A stretch of DNA of 64,000 nt from Lepidostoma basale (GCA_022606425.2 JAHDVF020000988.1:248001-312000), one strand, 5' to 3'. Numbered from the stretch's first letter, positions 52,346-61,520 are shown. The notes: a model not told the origin generated them from the letters alone. Program-made: numbers and translations.

Positions 52346-52870
52346 AACCATCACGCCGTTTGCCCGCAGGGGTAGGCAGAGAGAATGGGCAGCCACACTA
52401 CTCTATCCTGACACACTTCTCTAACATCCTCCACATACGATTCATACACGCACGTCGATTCTTCCGACTTCTTACATGACCAACATTTAACATTGGATTG
52501 ATTTGGTCATGCCATGTTTTCCTCGGTCTAACTCGACTCCGTACTTCATTTACATAATTAACGTATACTTTCTTAACCATTCTTCCTCCATTCATGCGCA
52601 CCATATGTACAAACCAACGGAGCGATCCTTTAATAATTTTGTTCAAAATACCTTCTTTCGCTCTACACTCCTTTCTTATATCAGCTGAAATTTGAAATTC
52701 TGTCGTACATCGTTCTACCACACACACGTCTAAGGGACTTCATCTCTACCGCATTTATTATGCTCTCATCCTTCTTCTGCCAGTTCCATGCTTCGCTTCC
52801 ATACATAAGGGTTGGGACCAGAAATCCGTTGTGAACGGCCATTTTTGCTTTCATTGATAAATTCTTGTTT
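52345..52870 (-). mobile_element. LINE-A C-terminal third, minus
   Basis: Minus frames read KNLSMKAKMAVHNGFLVPTL, MYGSEAWNWQKKDESIINAV and EMKSLRRVCGRTMYDRISN. After a frameshift near 52690 they read KIIKGSLRWFVHMVRMNGGR, KTWHDQINPMLNVGHVRSRK and NRRACMNRMWRMLEKC. The 3' UTR has TTGCCCGCAGGGGTAGGCAG. Among the best LINE-A copies. Confidence 0.85.
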
Positions 52871-52879
52871 CCAATAACT

Positions 52880-53110
52880 ATTTTTATCCATCCCGTCATT
52901 TTAAATAATAATTTAATAAAACGATGTTTTTTAACTATGTATGTACTTCCACTTTTGACTTTATTTCGATAGCGACCTATTTCGCCAGGCTCGCTGGCAT
53001 CGACAGACTGGTGTGGTGTGACAGACTGTGACCAATCTGTCGATGCCAGCGAACCTGGCGAAACCAGTCGCTGTCGAAATAAAGACAAAAGTGGAAGTAG
53101 TTAAAAAAAG
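52880..53110. ncRNA. Head-to-head hammerhead-like pair (GCCAG/CTGGC)
   Basis: Arms ACTTCCACTTTTGACTTTAT at 52946 and its complement at 53081. Right copy: CTGTCGA, T, GCCAG-CGAAC-CTGGC, GAAACCAGTC, GCTGTC. Left copy: the inverse, with GAAATAGGTC. A 30-bp spacer (GTGTGGTGTGACAGACTGTG) separates them. Sister of 34068-34200. Confidence 0.55.
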
Positions 53111-53291
53111 CATCGTTATATTTCATCATCATTTAAATTTATTTAGATACGGCAAATCGATGATCGAAATCCGTTTATTCTACTAATATGAGTTAAATTA
53201 TCTCGACTTTCATACCCTTACATCGTACTCTCGGTGATGCATATACGTTCTATATTTGAATTATGTTGAGATAAATAAACTCATATTATTG

Positions 53292-53510
53292 ACGACCTTC
53301 TTGGCAGAGTGGCAAGAGCTATGATTGACGCACCAAAGGTCCCGGGTTTGATTCCCGGCGATGGCAGTGCGATTGTCGCACTGTCTATGGTCTGGTGTAG
53401 AATTCACATGACAATAAAATGGCGACAGATTACCTACCTATCATTTGTCATGAGAATTAACAGATAAAATGTTGTGTACAGTTGGGATCAAATAACCACT
53501 ACTACAATAC
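53292..53510 (+). mobile_element. SINE1, plus
   Basis: CTTGGCAGAGTGGCAAGAGC (A box), GGGTTTGATTCCCGG (B box with one change), and CACATGACAATAAAATGGCG. Tail ACTACTACAATACC rather than poly(A). Confidence 0.85.
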
Positions 53511-53514
53511 CACA

Positions 53515-53960
53515 TTTATTTATTTTTATTTATTTATACATAATACCTACACAAATGAGACATAACAAACGAAAAACATTTAGGCGACTCATTTGGACAC
53601 AAAACGGTGTAACAATGATAAAACAAAGATAAAACAACAACATGAAACCAAAAAATCATATACGAGTATATCAGAAGGAACTCAAATATGTCGTCGTCAG
53701 TGAGACAGTACTCTCTCCAGAATTTGTAATATATTTTTTTATGAACACTGCCTCACTGACACTGAAAATGTCCAAATCCGAGCCGATAAGATTCAACATC
53801 CGAATTGCTCTTCCTACTGGCATCACCAAAGGCAGGTTGGTTCTGCGTGACGGAGCAAAGAACAAATGATGTCGGCGCTGTCACAGGTAATTAGGAACAA
53901 AAAGATCCATTTGCTGCAGAATATATGGGTTCTCATTTGAGCCCCGAATCAGCTTGAAAA
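53515..53960 (-). mobile_element. LINE-F-like C-terminus with (TTTA)n tail, minus
   Basis: Minus frame 53865-53671 reads FFAPSRRTNLPLVMPVGRAI, RMLNLIGSDLDIFSVSEAVF. Upstream LQQMDLFVPNYL-QRRHH aligns with GLFVPDRFLRQRQ of LINE-F. The tail TTTATTTATTTTTATTTATT differs from the TTTGA tail, so this is a separate subfamily. Confidence 0.75.
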
Positions 53961-54693
53961 ATCACATTATAGGTTCATTAAAATTTTACATTATGGAATT
54001 TCAGTTTCAATACCTAGTAAATTTATCTTAAATTAGTATTATTTCAATATTCGATATTTAAACTGTGGCGCGCAAGTATAGTTGCACGGTCGGTAAATTC
54101 ACAAATTCAAGTTTTTTGTTTTGTTTCCTTCCTTACTATTAATAAAAAATAATATAAATTACACTTCTCATTCCGGAACTAGAGTTACGGCGCTCGGGGC
54201 CAATTGAAATATCTGTTCTAACTTTATCGCAAAAAATACGGTAGGTACCTACCTACATAACGCTTCGTGAAGATTTACATAATTCCGCCATTAACAATAC
54301 GCAGTCAAATAAAATTAGTTACAGTAGAAGAAAAACGTAGCAGATATATAATATTAAGAATAAAGTTTGTGGGAAATGAGACTTAACTATTTTTACTTTT
54401 TGATACATTCATATTGGTTGATAAATTTTAATTACAGTCGTACAATCTTTTACGAGTAGATTATATAAACCGCCTTTAATGAATTTCAGTCCTTACTTAG
54501 AACTGGTTTCAACTTCAATCCGTTCAGAAAAGACCCTACAGGGGAGGGCTAGCAATGCTAATATTTGGGTTCTTATTGTCTTAAGTCTGTTCCATCAGTG
54601 ATAACTTCGAATTCTTTATCCAGAACTAAGCGTTAGCAGAGAAAGGGTTTCCATAAAAAAGTTCAATTCAAAGATGTTGTAACTGCATTTGTG
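53961..54693. other. Unassigned
   Basis: No frame or repeat recognised. A slightly GC-richer patch at 54060-54260. Confidence 0.45.
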
Positions 54694-54694
54694 A

Positions 54695-54870
54695 ATTATC
54701 ATTAAGCCAGTCATCAAAGAAGCAGAAGCAGGCTCCCCACGTGATGGTCTGATGATATAAAGAGAATTGGTGGTGACTGGATGAAGAAGGCAGAAAATAG
54801 GAATGTGTGTAGAAGTATGGGGGAGGCCCAGGTCCAGCAGTGGACAGTATCAGCTATATAAGTAAAGCAA
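54695..54870 (+). mobile_element. LINE-E C-terminus
   Basis: Reads RIGGDWMKKAENRNVCRSMG and EAQVQQWTVSAI, the last block of LINE-E (W(M/T)xxAxDRxxWRxxGEAYVQQWT). Confidence 0.75.
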
Positions 54871-54879
54871 AGATCATCA

Positions 54880-55160
54880 AGCTAGCATTAAGACATGTGC
54901 CTCTGAGTCATGGACAATGAATGACTCTTGAGAACAAGAGAGACACTGCTGGTTTGAGAATAGGATTCTAAGAATGATCTTGCAACCCAGACTTGATTTT
55001 GCAGCAGGGACTTGAAGGCATGTGAGAAATCAAGAGATCCGCACAATGACACAGGATTTTATTATAATAAGCACCATGAGAGCCAGTCGCCTGCCATGGA
55101 TTGGCTATGTATGCCGAGGCGAAGAAACCAAAGCAATCAAAATTTTGGGTATGTCAAGTT
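54880..55160 (+). mobile_element. LINE-I post-RT fragment
   Basis: Reads FENRILRMILQPRLDFAAGT, then VRNQEIRTMTQD, IISTMRASRLPWIGYVCRGE and TKAIKILGM: the RxLRxI-GP...RxxRLxWxGHVxRM order of an RTE-like element. Abuts an oppositely oriented LINE-C. Confidence 0.65.
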
Positions 55161-55410
55161 CAGATAGAGCAGGGAGTCCTTCATATTCTTGCTTGTCACA
55201 CTTCCGTAGTGCATAGGTTCTCGAGAATCCCTTTCCACACCACTCTATCACATGCCTGTTGGTTAATGCCATTCCAAGTGAGGTCTGCTGTTTTAACCTC
55301 ATCCTACAAGATTCTTCTTGAGGTGGCTCTAGGTCTGCCTCGCTTCCCTTTTACACTCACAGGGAGCAGTCTAGTGCACTCTGAGCCTATAAGGAAGGCC
55401 TAGAAAGCAT
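55160..55410 (-). mobile_element. LINE-C C-terminus, minus
   Basis: Minus strand reads LPVSVKGKRGRPRATSRRIL, DEVKTADLTWNGINQQACDR and VVWKGILENLCTTEV then stop. The fullest LINE-C tail here. Confidence 0.75.
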
Positions 55411-55888
55411 TTAGCAGATAACAATCTGTCCGAGTAACAATTGTTGAGATTGGAAAAGTAAAGTAAAAAAATAAACATTAAGAGATGCTTGGTTAATTTT
55501 TCACCATTTATGTAAAAACAACTATTTAATAAATCAAAATCACCAATACAGTCTTAAATTATCCTCGATATTGAATATGAAAAGAATTGTTCAAGTTGAG
55601 CATTGAAGCGGTGATCTTCTTAGAATGGTATTTCCTTGTTAGATGGTCAATGGCTTCTGGATTAATGTGATTGATGTAGTGTCATTGAGATTCTAGGTAT
55701 AAAGTGGAACAATAATTGAGTAACATTTTACCTACAAAAAAAACTTGCAAAAGCACACGGTGTACTTCATTGAAAGTAATATCAAATTATTTATTGTTTT
55801 ATGAAATAATTCTTAAAATATTATTTCATAAAACATTTAGAATACTGAGATTTTTGTCAATATTAAAGAAAAAGCTTTTTTGAAAACA
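55411..55888. other. Unassigned AT-rich DNA
   Basis: 55795-55840 contains an inverted pair of AAATAATTCTTAAAATATTA and TATTTCATAAAACA (small hairpin). Nothing else. Confidence 0.45.
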
Positions 55889-55889
55889 T

Positions 55890-56128
55890 CTTCGTCTTTC
55901 GATGTCATATCAGGTCCCCCCGCTCTGAACTATATCTTGATAGTAGACATCTCTGTCCCTGGTTGGTTGAAAAACATCCTCGACATATTTTTATGCCAGT
56001 CCAGTCCCTGATGTTGTGGAGCAAGGAGATTCGCCTCCTGTCAACACCTCGTTGACTCTCTATTTTACCGCAATTATCTGGTGCAGCAATTCATATTTTT
56101 GTCCCCTAAGCACATAGAACGCAGGCTT
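55890..56128 (-). mobile_element. LINE-H C-terminus, minus
   Basis: Minus strand reads LRGQKYELLHQIIAVK and, in another frame, IESQRGVDRRRISLLHNIRD then WTGI. This is the RGxKYELLQLIxxGKIExxRGxGRRRISWLRNxRDW block. Confidence 0.65.
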
Positions 56129-56312
56129 CATAGACTTTTTGTTTCAAGTTGATCGGTATTTTACGGTTTTAAAGGATGTAACTCATAAGCTGCCCAGCTA
56201 AGTCCAATTTTTCTTTTTAGCTCTGCGGTTTGATTATCTCGGCCCAATCGAATATTGTGTCTCAGGTATGTATATTCTTGGACATTCTCAATTCTGTTGC
56301 CATCCACCCAGT
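56128..56312 (-). mobile_element. Inverted 5' segment of LINE-E
   Basis: Minus strand reads DWVDGNRIENVQEYTYLRHN, IRLGRDNQTAELKRKIGLSW and AAYELH, then a segment ending KSL(V)YEACVL. It is the part of the element that should directly precede 56313, but inverted. The 20-base block GTCTATGAAGCCTGCGTTCT ends this segment and starts the next. Confidence 0.65.
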
Positions 56313-56735
56313 CTATGAAGCCTGCGTTCTGCCAGTTGGTACTTATGGTCTTGAAACTGTAACATTGTCCAAATAAAGTGCCAAACTACGAGTGACCCAA
56401 AGAGCTATGTTAGGAATAATCTTAAGAGACAGAGTCAGAAACGATGTGGTGAGAGAAAAAACAAAGGTCACTGACATCATCCACCGGGTGGCGACTCTAA
56501 AATGGTAATGGGCTGGTCACGTAGCCAGAAGCTCAGATGAAAAATGGACAAGAAGACTGCTGACTTGGAGACCGTGGACGGCAACTACGGTGGAAGGATG
56601 ATCTGAACAGACACGTCGGAATAACCTGGATGTAGTCTGCAAAAGACAGAGTGACATGGAAGTGAATGGAGGAGGACTTTGTCCAGGAGTGGACGGGAAT
56701 AAGCTGAGGAAGAAGAAGAAGAAGCACATAACCTA
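56313..56735 (+). mobile_element. LINE-E 3' segment
   Basis: Reads VYEACVLPVGTYGLETVTLS, VTQRAMLGIILRDRVRNDVV, KTKVTDIIHRVATLKW and WAGHVARSSDEKWTRRLLTW with stops between. It ends in GAAGAAGAAGAAGAAG. Both ends fit a twin-primed (5'-inverted) LINE insertion with the segment above. Confidence 0.75.
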
Positions 56736-57299
56736 AATATGACACCTTATGGGCTATAAATCTATAATAATTAAATTTATATACATAAGTTAGAACAAAG
56801 AGTTTTTAAATAAAATTTTAGTACATCTGCACTATTATTAAACCTTAAACTGTGTATGTTCAAGAAACAATAAATTGAAAAATCTATTAGACTGAGTAAA
56901 ATATAAGTCGCAGAATGTAGAATATGTCAAACAGTTATTGCCATTCAAATATACAATTAATTTAGAAACACCATATACATTCACAGTCGAGCCATTCTTT
57001 TGAGAGAGTATATAACTATATCACAGAAGATACATATGGTATTTAAATAAGTAGGAAGTGCTCTTATTCATGTACATAGTAAACTGTAAAGACAGGTCAA
57101 GTGTCTACCGAAAAAGAAATACATCTGATAGTGTAGTAAGCGATGAATGAATGGGGTATTTATAGTCTTTCATGTTGAATCTCATTATTTTGAATATTTC
57201 ATTTATATTATTATTTCAATGATTTTTTGCATTTATGAGACAGTCCATTGTTGTTATTTTAAAAAACTCACTTCAAAAATCTTACCTTGAGTCGTAATC
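56736..57299. other. Unassigned AT-rich DNA
   Basis: 56855-56880 has TGTTCAAGAAACAATAAATT, a scrap of the hairpin-family tail. No gene. Confidence 0.45.
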
Positions 57300-57690
57300 G
57301 ACTTTACCGGTTAAAGTTACCTGATTGAATCAATTATAAACTATGTCTACTTGTACACAATGCTTTACATGGACAAGCACCGCACTACCTAACACACCTT
57401 TCCAAGCTAATCAACTTAAACTCTTGGCAGTCAACGCTATGATCTTCAAACGAAGAACCAAAATCAAACATCTTGTCCTGCGGCGCCAAGGAGCTTCAAA
57501 TTTTCACAAGCGTACTTTTGGCATTGCGGGACTGGAACAGGCTGCCGAACAATATCCATAATCAGGACAACGAAGGAGTATTCAGAAGCTCTCTTGAAAC
57601 TTTCCTTTTTAAGAGAAGCTTTACGAACGAAGAGCGCCCTTGAAGTGGATTTCTGACAAAAATGGTGCTATAAAAAGCAACATCATCATC
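57300..57690 (+). mobile_element. LINE-G C-terminus with 3' UTR and ATC tail
   Basis: Frame from 57341 reads CLLVHNALHGQAPHYLTHLS, stops, then VLLALRDWNRLPNNIHNQDN, GVFRSSLETFLFKRSFTNEE and RP, stop. The 3' UTR is short (GAAGTGGATTTCTGACAAAA, ATGGTGCTATAAAAAG) and ends in (ATC)n. This is the C-terminus of a CR1/L2-like LINE and defines the family scraps found elsewhere. Confidence 0.8.
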
Positions 57691-58018
57691 ATCTGTGCTA
57701 ATAAATACTTAAAGATATTTCACAATGTAAAATATATGTATGATACTATACGAGTATATAATTTAAATCTAAACGATGAGCATTTAAATTTTTTATTTAT
57801 TAAACATTGATTACTTCAATCATAAAACTTGTTTAAATGAAGAATTAGAACTCCATTATCACAAGGACAACAATTTTTTCTTCTTCATAAAACTGATAGC
57901 TTGAAAAATATCAGCAATTGAATCTTTGAGAAACCTATAATATTAAGTGTCTCCCTACAATGGGTTACATCAGCTGGGAGGTGTGAAAGCCATGTACTTG
58001 GTGTATGATTAATATAAA
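57691..58018. other. Unassigned AT-rich DNA
   Basis: Nothing recognised apart from one TACGAGTA site near 57748. Confidence 0.45.
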
Positions 58019-58019
58019 T

Positions 58020-58172
58020 AGAATTTGCATTCATACACCTTACATTTTTTTCTTACTTCCTCATTAGATATTCTATCATATATTGTTTTCCGCACATACT
58101 TCTTTGTGACCTCTTTTCTATGACATTTATCCTACTTTCATTCTTCTTTTGCCAACTCCAAACTTCTCCGGT
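58020..58172 (-). mobile_element. LINE-A fragment, minus
   Basis: GCATTCATACACCTTACATT, TAGATATTCTATCATATATT and TTCATTCTTCTTTTGCCAAC are the reversed CGKTIYDRI and WQKKDE blocks. Confidence 0.65.
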
Positions 58173-58177
58173 CTCAA

Positions 58178-58560
58178 TCTAATGATTGGTCTGCAGCAAG
58201 GTGACGCATCTCCACTTCCACTCCGCTCGGTCCTCGGCAACTCTCTTCAACTCCGCATAAGAGGTGCAGCCCATATCTCGGCAAATCTGGTCTAGGTACT
58301 CTTGGCGAGGTCGTCCTCTGCCAATCGTTCCCTCGACCATTCCCTCCAACACATTATGCAGGAAACATTCGTGTCGCAACACATGATCAATCCATCTTGC
58401 GCGCCTCTCCGCTATGGTGTTCAACACGTGTCTACTCTCTTCAACTCTAATGAGAACTTCATTTGTAATATGGTCCCTCTATGAAACCTGGGCAACTCAT
58501 CGGTAGGTCCACATCTCAAATGCCTCCAGTTTTTTGCGCTCTCTTTCGCCCAGGCACCGA
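58178..58560 (-). mobile_element. LINE-B C-terminus, minus
   Basis: Minus strand from 58555 reads GERERKKLEAFEMWTYR, stop, VAQVS, stop, RDHITNEVLIRVEESRHV, then the open part LNTIAERRARWIDHVLRHE, LEGMVEGTIGRGRPRQEYLD and QICRDMGCTSYAELKRVAED, stop near 58179. Two in-frame stops disable it. The best LINE-B copy. Confidence 0.8.
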
Positions 58561-59212
58561 GTGTTTTTTGTGAGAGATCCACTTCATTTCCATATATGTA
58601 GAACTAGAGTCAGCACTAGAACTCAATTGTGCACTGCCATCTTAAGCCAGAATAAGTATATGTATATAGTATATAATAATATATGTAAAGTACTGTGAAA
58701 ACTGGTTTCATATGAGTCCCAGGGATCACAATATCAGTTTTGGGTTATTACTCAATCCACAACGGTCAAAATTATTTTAAGGATCTTACAACATTCAATA
58801 CTTCAATCATAAATTGATACTTATCTTAGAACTTAACGGTATAAAAAAGTCATCACCAACTATTTCAAGAGTATCGCTTGTGAGTATATTTAAAATTCAA
58901 AAAAGTGTCAATGAGTTTGTTTGTGATTCTGTTGCGTGAAATCAAAAGACGAATTGTTCGAGTGTTACTGTAGTTTTTTTTTTGTAATAATATGCGAGAT
59001 TAAAAATATTTGCTGTTGAAGTTGTTGAGATCACCGCCTCAAGGTCGTTACATCAGGTGAACTTAAGGATTTCCTTGGTACATTGAAACATAAACAATTC
59101 AATGTATTTTTTTTAGTTGTTGAAGTTATTGCAATAAAGTATGAATTAGTTTGACCTTGAAAAAATAGCCTATCAAAATATTGCGTATTTAAGTTGACAT
59201 AATGATTTTCAT
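58561..59212. other. LINE-G scrap, then unassigned
   Basis: 58560-58590 has GTTTTTTGTGAGAGATCCAC, a LINE-G 3' scrap. The rest has no gene. 59201-59212 is the left target-site duplicate of the next element. Confidence 0.5.
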
Positions 59213-60108
59213 TTAAATATGAGAGGCAATACCAGAATTAGATGCGATTATGAACTAAGTAAAACAATCCCTGTACTGACAGGTATACGACAAGGAGACG
59301 GCCTAAGCCCTTTTCTGTTCAATCTGATAATGGACAAACTTATAGAGGAGACCCAATCGCTACAACTGGGATATAGGAAGGGAGAGCAAATTGTCAATGC
59401 AGACGATGCTATAATCATGGCTGAAAACAACATGACCTACAAACAATGTAAGAAATACAACATGACGATTCTCTATCGAAAAAACAAAATGTATGACCTT
59501 TTCCAAAACATGTAACCTGGTTATAGAAAATCAACCGATAGAACAGGTCAGGACCTTCAAGTATCTAGGCATAGACCTGGTGGGGGGAGCTGATCTGCGG
59601 GAAGAAATACAAGCCCTAGTAAACAAGGCAGCTGCAATCTCTGGGGCTCTGAAATCCACAATATGGAAAAATAAAGACATGGCCATTAAGAGTAAGATGA
59701 GAATCTATAAAGCATGCGTAAGACCAATAATAACATATGGCGTCGAAGCAAGGGTAGACACAGTAAGGAACAAACAAGTTTCGAGGACTTCCAAAATGAA
59801 GACGCCGAGGATGATAGCAGGCAAGACACTGAGAGATCGCGTGAGGAACACCAAAATGAGAGAGATATGTGAGGTTGAGGATATTATAAGATGGAGCAGA
59901 CAGCGAAAAAGGGACTGGTACGGTCATGTTCAAAGAATGGACACCACCAGACTCCCCTATATTGCACTGCAAAATCAGTCTCATGGGACTCGTCCTCGTG
60001 GAAGACCTCCTAAAAGATAGAAGGACAGCTGGGAATCTACCTCACAGGAGGAGCAACACTCTGGAGAACAGACCACATAGATCTACAATAAGGAAGAAGA
60101 AGAAGAAG
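59213..60108 (+). mobile_element. LINE-D with partial reverse transcriptase and target duplication
   Basis: Frame 1 (59219-59515) reads TIPVLTGIRQGDGLSPFLFN and LIMDKLIEE, which is RT motif 3/4, then IVNADDAIIMAE, the catalytic A(D)D box with Y replaced by N (normally YADD). A frameshift near 59490 leads to frame 2 (59493-60020): MTFSKTCNLVIENQPIE, VRTFKYLGIDLVGGADLRE, YKACVRPIITYGVEA, SKMKTPRMIAGKTLRDRVRN, KRDWYGHVQRMD, RPRGRPPKR. Fingers and endonuclease are missing (5' truncation). The tail is AGGAAGAAGAAGAAGAAG. AATGATTTTCAT flanks both ends (59201-59212 and 60109-60120). Confidence 0.85.
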
Positions 60109-60120
60109 AATGATTTTCAT

Positions 60121-60269
60121 ATTAACCCTCATTGTGCTGCTGGCTTCATTTACAGTAAAAAAATTGGTCTCGACCTGCGGTTGACTACATTTGCAGCTCA
60201 GACAGATAGTCCTAGTTCATCATAATATTACATACAATTTTTACAAATAAGTAACTAAAGGTAAAAGGT
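60121..60269. other. Unassigned flank
   Basis: Short unassigned segment between two LINE pieces. Confidence 0.4.
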
Positions 60270-60700
60270 TTATACCATCTCAAAGGGTTTGAATGGATAC
60301 CGTGCTGGAAGGTATGTGTACTAGTAAATACCATGAAACACCATAGTTGCATAACATCAGCAACACTACCTTCTAGTCCTAATCTCTGGCGTCTACGTGT
60401 GATCTTTATGATACCGCAAACCCTGGGTATGGCATATTGGTTGTACTCGAATGTTGATGTGCCACAGCTAACAGAGAGAGGGCGAATGGCGATTTTCGGC
60501 ACCACAAAACCGGTCAACCCCAGCTAAGAGAAGGAACACCCCTACAGAAAAACCCTGGTCCTCCTAGTAAGGGGGTTGGGCGTTAGGCCAACAACCTAAC
60601 CTCGTAAAACAACCAACATTATGAAAACTTCAAGAAATTCGTTTCTTGGAGGAGGCTAAGATCAAGGGTTGTAGCACCGGAGAAAAAAAAAACTTGCAAA
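60270..60700 (+). mobile_element. Probable 5' region of an RTE-like LINE
   Basis: Contains CTAACAGAGAGAGGGCGAAT, then CCACAAAACCGGTCAACCCC, GGGGGTTGGGCGTTAGGCCA and ACAACCTAACCTCG. I associate these with the region just upstream of the endonuclease ORF in RTE-like LINEs of insects. Frames: QLTERGRMAIFGTTKPVNPS and a broken continuation. No endonuclease motif found, so the call is tentative. Confidence 0.4.
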
Positions 60701-60885
60701 TGATCATAGGACATAGAAGATTCCCTCCGCTTACTCATTAAGTGGAACATAAAAGTTGTGTTTTTTCAATTCCAAAGTTTTTTATGTCACATAGTCACAA
60801 AAAAAAACTAGGAATTTGTAAAAGTTTTACACATTTTTAAATTTACTTTGAACAAATAAAACGATAAAGATTATAAGTGAATTGT
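60701..60885. other. Downstream of YJU2 exon, nothing recognised
   Basis: AT-rich. No clear transcription terminator can be predicted. Confidence 0.4.
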
Positions 60886-60891
60886 TTTAAT
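60886..60891 (-). promoter_or_regulatory. Possible poly(A) signal ATTAAA for the YJU2-like gene
   Basis: Minus strand ATTAAA about 85 bases after the stop codon. No AATAAA was seen closer on that strand. Weak evidence on its own. Confidence 0.35.
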
Positions 60892-60976
60892 TTTTAGTAA
60901 TGTTATAAAATAAATATACATATAAAACTGCACAATATGGTACTTGTTTGATGTGCAAAAATATCATATTGAAGTA

Positions 60977-61502
60977 TTAATTGCTATCATTATTGCTGTC
61001 ACTATCTGAATACCCTGCTAGAAGACTCAAACCTGATGCAACCGGAGCGGCTTTCTTTTCTTCACAAACATCAGGTGTTTTATCTGCTTTAGAGTCGACA
61101 ACACTTGGCGTGGCTTGTGTTGCATCAGAAGATTGTACATTTAAAATAGCACCAACTGTATTAGTAGCATTTGGTGATGGTTTCTTGTTTATTTTCACTA
61201 ATCCAGCCAATCCGCCTTTGCGTGATATTACACCTATACTTTTGTTCCAATCTTCTGTTTTAGTAGGCTTTGGTACAACTTTTATTTTAGATTGTGTATT
61301 GCCATTTGAATGTAGAATACTCGAAGACTTTTCTCCGATGGTACACTGTTTTTCACTTGTCTCCACACTTTGTGCCTCTTCAACTTTAATCTTCTTAGTA
61401 AATGATGGATATTTATCTCTCTTTTCATCAGCATCTTCAATTATCTCTTCTGACACAACCCTTTTGTTAGAAGAACTTGGTTTGTTTTCAAACTTTATTG
61501 AT
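60977..61502 (-). CDS. YJU2: YJU2/CCDC94-like splicing factor, last coding exon
   Basis: A 174-residue terminal exon on the minus strand. It opens after TTTTTTCTCTATTTGCAG, a textbook 3' splice site (AG at 61504-61503), so the intron is phase 2. The exon begins SIKFENKPSSSNKRVVSEE. It is low in complexity and charged, with KRDKYPSFTKKIKVEE, then DWNKSIGVISRKGGLAGLVK followed by INKK, and an acidic end GLSLLAGYSDSDSNNDSN, stop. The tryptophan-SVG...LxxLVxxKK block followed by SLSxLGxYxDSDxSNxSN is how I recall the C-terminus of YJU2 (CCDC94), a step I splicing factor that joins the Prp19-associated spliceosome in the nucleus. The conserved zinc-binding N-terminal half must lie upstream, beyond 61504; I did not find it in the window. 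CCDC130 is the main alternative. A 180-codon frame on the opposite strand is a shadow. Confidence 0.6.
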
Positions 61503-61520
61503 CTGCAAATAGAGAAAAAA
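61503..61520 (-). promoter_or_regulatory. 3' splice site with polypyrimidine tract
   Basis: Minus strand TTTTTTCTCTATTTGCAG immediately before the coding exon. A possible branch-point region lies further up in AT-rich DNA. Confidence 0.7.

Noticed and set aside
27738..53510. tRNA genes at the A and B boxes
   Set aside because: No cloverleaf closes. The boxes continue into a shared 200-bp body and tail, so they are SINEs.
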